This document shows, piece after piece, positions 61,745-64,000 of a stretch of 64,000 nt of DNA (position 1 is the stretch's first letter; the number at the start of each line of letters is the position of its first letter). The notes under the pieces were generated by a model that saw only the letters and a program-made list of their open reading frames with translations, was not told the origin of the DNA and searched no databases. The translations under genes were made by a program, and so were the position numbers. The DNA is from Natronobacterium gregoryi SP2. Its GTDB lineage: Archaea > Halobacteriota > Halobacteria > Halobacteriales > Natrialbaceae. Location: positions 2,170,001-2,234,000 of the forward strand of contig NC_019792.1 of the NCBI RefSeq assembly GCF_000230715.2. The letters are read 5' to 3'.

Positions 61745-62362
61745 ATGTTCGAGACGCGTCCCAACCGCGATGCCGAGGTCGCCCTCGTCGGTCGCTCGAA
61801 CGTGGGCAAGTCCACGCTCATGCGCGAGTTGACTGGCCACGACTTCGACACCGGGGGGAGTCCAGGCGTTACTCGCGAGCCAAATCACTACGACTGGGCT
61901 TCCGAAGACTTCGTCATCACCGACCTGCCCGGCTTTGGTTTCATGAGCGGCGTCGACGAGGATCACCGTGAACAGATCAAGACCAACATCGTCCACTACC
62001 TAGAGGAGTACGCCGAGAACGTCCTCGTGGCGGTCCTGGTCGTCGACGGCAAGAGCGTGATCGACATCATCGACCGTCACTCCGGCCCCGACGAAATCCC
62101 TTACGACGTGGAGATGTTTCACTTCCTGCGAGACCTCGAGATTCCGGTCGTCGTCGCGGTCAACAAGATGGACAAGGTCGACGACAGAGACGAACGGCTG
62201 AACGAACTCTGTGACCGGCTCGGCCTCTACCCGCCCTGGAAACAGTGGCAGGAGACGATCGCACCGATTACGGCGAAGCAGGGACAGATCGAACCGCTGA
62301 ACGAGGCCGTCCGCGAACACCTCCACGAACAGCAGCGGGACGATCTGTTCAAGTTCTTCTAA
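61745..62362 (+). CDS. engB: GTP-binding protein EngB
   Basis: 205 residues. TRAFAC GTPase with P-loop GRSNVGKST (residues 16-24), switch [10 protein letters not shown]3 DLPGFGFM, G4 NKMDKVDD, and the EngB-typical C-terminus. The family acts in late ribosome assembly or cell division. The ATG chosen puts the P-loop at the usual position; a longer frame is not coding-like. A possible hairpin terminator follows. Confidence 0.92.
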   Translation: MFETRPNRDAEVALVGRSNVGKSTLMRELTGHDFDTGGSPGVTREPNHYDWASEDFVITDLPGFGFMSGVDEDHREQIKTNIVHYLEEYAENVLVAVLVVDGKSVIDIIDRHSGPDEIPYDVEMFHFLRDLEIPVVVAVNKMDKVDDRDERLNELCDRLGLYPPWKQWQETIAPITAKQGQIEPLNEAVREHLHEQQRDDLFKFF

Positions 62363-62380
62363 CCGAAATGGTACGCTGTA

Positions 62381-62397
62381 GCGTGGCAAAGCCACGC
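62381..62397. terminator. hairpin between convergent engB and binding-protein genes
   Basis: GCGTGGCAAAGCCACGC is a perfect 7-bp stem with a 3-base loop, 18 bp after the engB stop. It lacks a strong T-run, so its action as terminator is uncertain. Confidence 0.4.
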
Positions 62398-62572
62398 CTC
62401 GGTAACGGTTCGACAAACAGCAACGGCAGACGTTCCTGCTCACTCCGTTTGCGGGCTGGCCTTCCGGGCCGTCGTTCGCTTCGCTCACGAAACCCGTCTT
62501 CCGTCCGTTCTCTCTTCTGGCTCACGGGCCACTTCGCTCCCCGTTGGCCGTTCCGCTCGGTCCGCCGGCAGG

Positions 62573-63733
62573 TCACAGATTCCCGTCGACGATGTCGGCC
62601 ATCCGTTCGCGGTCGAACAGTTGTTCGTCTTCGGGGATATCCGCGGAGTCACCCGGCCACTCGCCGAACCGGTCGGGATAGACCTGCTTTGCGAGTGCCT
62701 CCGTCGAGAACAGATGCGTGACCGGTCCCATGAACTGTCCCGAGGCACGGACGACGTTGCCGTCCTGGACCGCCGACAGCGTCCTCGCAGTGGAGTGGTC
62801 CTCGAGCGGTTCGACGACCTGGGAGTGCCACTCCTCGCCGGTCATCGACGAGAGGTTGAGCGCGGCGAGATAGTCGGGATCGATCTCGAGCAGCGTCTCG
62901 TAGCCGACATCGCCCTCGATGTCTCTGTCCGCGAACGCGTCCTCGATACCGAGATCCCGGAAACTGCGGACGTCGTTTCGTTTCTCGCTGATCGGTGCGG
63001 GCTGGAAGAGACCGGCGTCGGCGTCGATTCCGCGCCAGAATACGGCCGCGGTCGGTCGTTCGTCTTCCGGCGGCAGGTTCGCCTCGATTTCGGCCATGAA
63101 GTCGTCGCGGAGGTCGATCCACGCCTCGTACTGGTCCTGGCGCTGGAAGATCTCCGTCACCTTCTCGAAGAGTTCGTACAGCGTGTAGTAGGGTTGTTCA
63201 CCCTCGTAGTCGAACCGGATGTACGAACCGAGGTACGGGGCGACGTTTTGCTCGATCTCTTTCATGTCGGCGTCGCTCCAACTCGAGTAGTTCTGGAGCA
63301 TCCGGGGGTCGGCGAGGATCACGTCGGGGTCTACCTCGTAGAAGATTTCTTTGTCGTAGTTGCGGGCTGATTCGCCCTCGCCGTACTGGAGGGTGTCGTC
63401 GAGGTCGATGTCGACGCCGGGTAGCTGATCGTAGAACTTGTAGGGTTTTCGGTGGGGATAGGCGTGTGCCTCCGGTTGCAGTCCGAGCGACATCGCCATG
63501 TCCTCTTGGGAACCGGGGATGACGAAGAACGACTCCGGCACCGCGTCGAACGTATGGCAGCCGCCCGGTTCGAGACAGACTTCGTAGGACTGACCGCCGC
63601 TGTCGCCGTTCTCATCGTTGGGTCCACTCGAGCCGGAGTCGTCGGCTGGATCGGATTCGCCGCCGAGACAGCCGGCAACGCCGGCGGCTGCGAGACTTGC
63701 ACTGCTTGCGAGGACGCGTCGTCGATTCACCAT
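62573..63733 (-). CDS. iron-siderophore ABC transporter substrate-binding lipoprotein
   Basis: 386 residues. A Tat/lipobox signal (VNRRRVLASSASLAAAGVAGC) gives an anchored extracytoplasmic lipoprotein with a Ser/Asp/Gly linker. The FepB/BtuF-type body includes PGVDIDLDDTLQYGEGESARNYDKEIFYEVDPDVILADPRML. It would bind ferric siderophore or haem and deliver it to an ABC importer. The start at 63733 is preferred over a Met five codons upstream. Two DtxR-type operators lie directly upstream, one within a few bases of the start, so iron repression is likely. The ABC ATPase gene ends about 100 bp away on the same strand. Confidence 0.88.
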   Translation of the reverse strand: MVNRRRVLASSASLAAAGVAGCLGGESDPADDSGSSGPNDENGDSGGQSYEVCLEPGGCHTFDAVPESFFVIPGSQEDMAMSLGLQPEAHAYPHRKPYKFYDQLPGVDIDLDDTLQYGEGESARNYDKEIFYEVDPDVILADPRMLQNYSSWSDADMKEIEQNVAPYLGSYIRFDYEGEQPYYTLYELFEKVTEIFQRQDQYEAWIDLRDDFMAEIEANLPPEDERPTAAVFWRGIDADAGLFQPAPISEKRNDVRSFRDLGIEDAFADRDIEGDVGYETLLEIDPDYLAALNLSSMTGEEWHSQVVEPLEDHSTARTLSAVQDGNVVRASGQFMGPVTHLFSTEALAKQVYPDRFGEWPGDSADIPEDEQLFDRERMADIVDGNL

Positions 63734-63739
63734 ACATGT

Positions 63740-63755
63740 TTTAGGCACACCTAAA
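63740..63755. promoter_or_regulatory. DtxR/IdeR-type iron operator 1
   Basis: TTTAGGCACACCTAAA is a near-perfect palindrome of the form TTAGG-n6-CCTAA recognised by archaeal DtxR-family iron repressors. It lies just upstream of the binding-protein start. Confidence 0.7.
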
Positions 63756-63773
63756 AGAATAAGAATGTGGCTA

Positions 63774-63789
63774 TTTAGGCTGCCCTAAA
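63774..63789. promoter_or_regulatory. DtxR/IdeR-type iron operator 2
   Basis: TTTAGGCTGCCCTAAA is a second copy of the palindrome, 18 bp from the first. Between them, AGAATAAGAAT (reading ATTCTTATTCT on the minus strand) may hold the TATA box, so repressor bound to both sites would cover the promoter. Confidence 0.7.
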
Positions 63790-63832
63790 AGAATGGTCGC
63801 GGATCGTCCCGAATCGGACGAAAACGAGGCGA

Positions 63833-64000
63833 CTATCGTTCGACGCTCTCGTCGCTCGAGTCCTCGTGAAGCGGCCCAAGCGGCGTGATCGTCGGTCCGC
63901 GTTCCCCCTCCTCCACGTCGGCCTCGATACGGAACACGTCCGCGAGAAGCGCCTCCGTGAGCGTGTCGTCCGGCGGACCGCTGGCGTAAATCGAGCCGTC
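63833..64000 (-). CDS. C-terminal end of an ABC transporter ATP-binding protein (partial)
   Basis: The last ~55 codons are in the window; the gene enters from the right. DGSIYASGPPDDTLTEALLADVFRIEADVEEG matches the end of FecE/FepC-type ATPases of iron-siderophore importers, and the gene stands next to the siderophore-binding protein. The start and Walker motifs lie outside. Confidence 0.75.
   Translation of the reverse strand, partial: DGSIYASGPPDDTLTEALLADVFRIEADVEEGERGPTITPLGPLHEDSSDESVER

Noticed and set aside
61309-61851. 180-codon minus-strand frame before engB
   Set aside because: It overlaps the engB start on the other strand and part of repeat R2; Thr/Arg/Ser-rich without domain.

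Overview
The window is haloarchaeal chromosome. Coding GC is high with strong GC3 bias, the proteins are very acidic, and many starts lie 25-35 bp after a TATA box with no leader. The archaeal markers agree: AglB/AglJ/AglG N-glycosylation enzymes, PGF-CTERM S-layer glycoproteins, a Bat-type regulator, RbkR, Twy1, HalOD1 and TIGR00341 proteins. A member of the Natrialbales is the most likely source, but that is inference. No rRNA, complete tRNA or CRISPR array was seen.

Layout. 1-2.4 kb: the end of a GH15 glycosidase, a ribbon-helix-helix protein and an IS1341-type TnpB element. 2.4-23.4 kb: a surface-glycan locus. It holds aglJ, aglM, aglF, a Wzx-like flippase, an asparagine-synthase-like protein, three ParB-fold paralogues, a GT61, an AglQ-like protein, two tandem GT2 enzymes, aglG and the oligosaccharyltransferase aglB. 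Inside it sits a tandemly duplicated two-gene module, a winged-helix protein facing a ~112-residue protein. 24.2-25.2 kb: an ISH4-like IS1595 element. 25.3-31.4 kb: two tandem S-layer glycoprotein genes, the presumed main substrates of AglB. 31.8-49.6 kb: ordinary chromosome (CHAT protease, phosphoglycolate phosphatase, twy1, rbkR-ribB, ilvE, pepF, truA, a sulfatase and others) plus a decayed M28 peptidase. 49.8-52.5 kb: a PD-(D/E)XK-like protein, a third, diverged copy of the two-gene module and a HalOD1 protein. 52.9-59.0 kb: a DMSO-reductase-type respiratory operon (catalytic, FeS and membrane subunits plus chaperone) bracketed by two Bat-type regulators. 59.3-64 kb: an AMMECR1 remnant, a TIGR00341 membrane protein, EngB, and an iron-siderophore binding protein under two DtxR-type operators, followed by the end of an ABC ATPase.

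How it fits together. AglF and AglM would make UDP-glucose and UDP-glucuronate. AglJ and AglG would add the first two sugars to dolichol phosphate. The GT2, GT61 and AglQ-like proteins would extend or modify the glycan, the flippase would move it out, and AglB would transfer it to the S-layer proteins. aglG, aglB, the asparagine-synthase-like gene and both S-layer genes share a near-identical promoter core (A-R-GCTTATT).

The most notable unexplained structures are (1) the two-gene module, present three times, in which the C-terminal two thirds of the small protein is frozen while its N-terminus and the facing regulator diverge; and (2) an ~85-bp family of nested palindromes (called R1 here). 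R1 copies abut or supply stop codons at several genes, keep base pairing with different inner-stem sequences, and one copy replaces part of the M28 peptidase gene.
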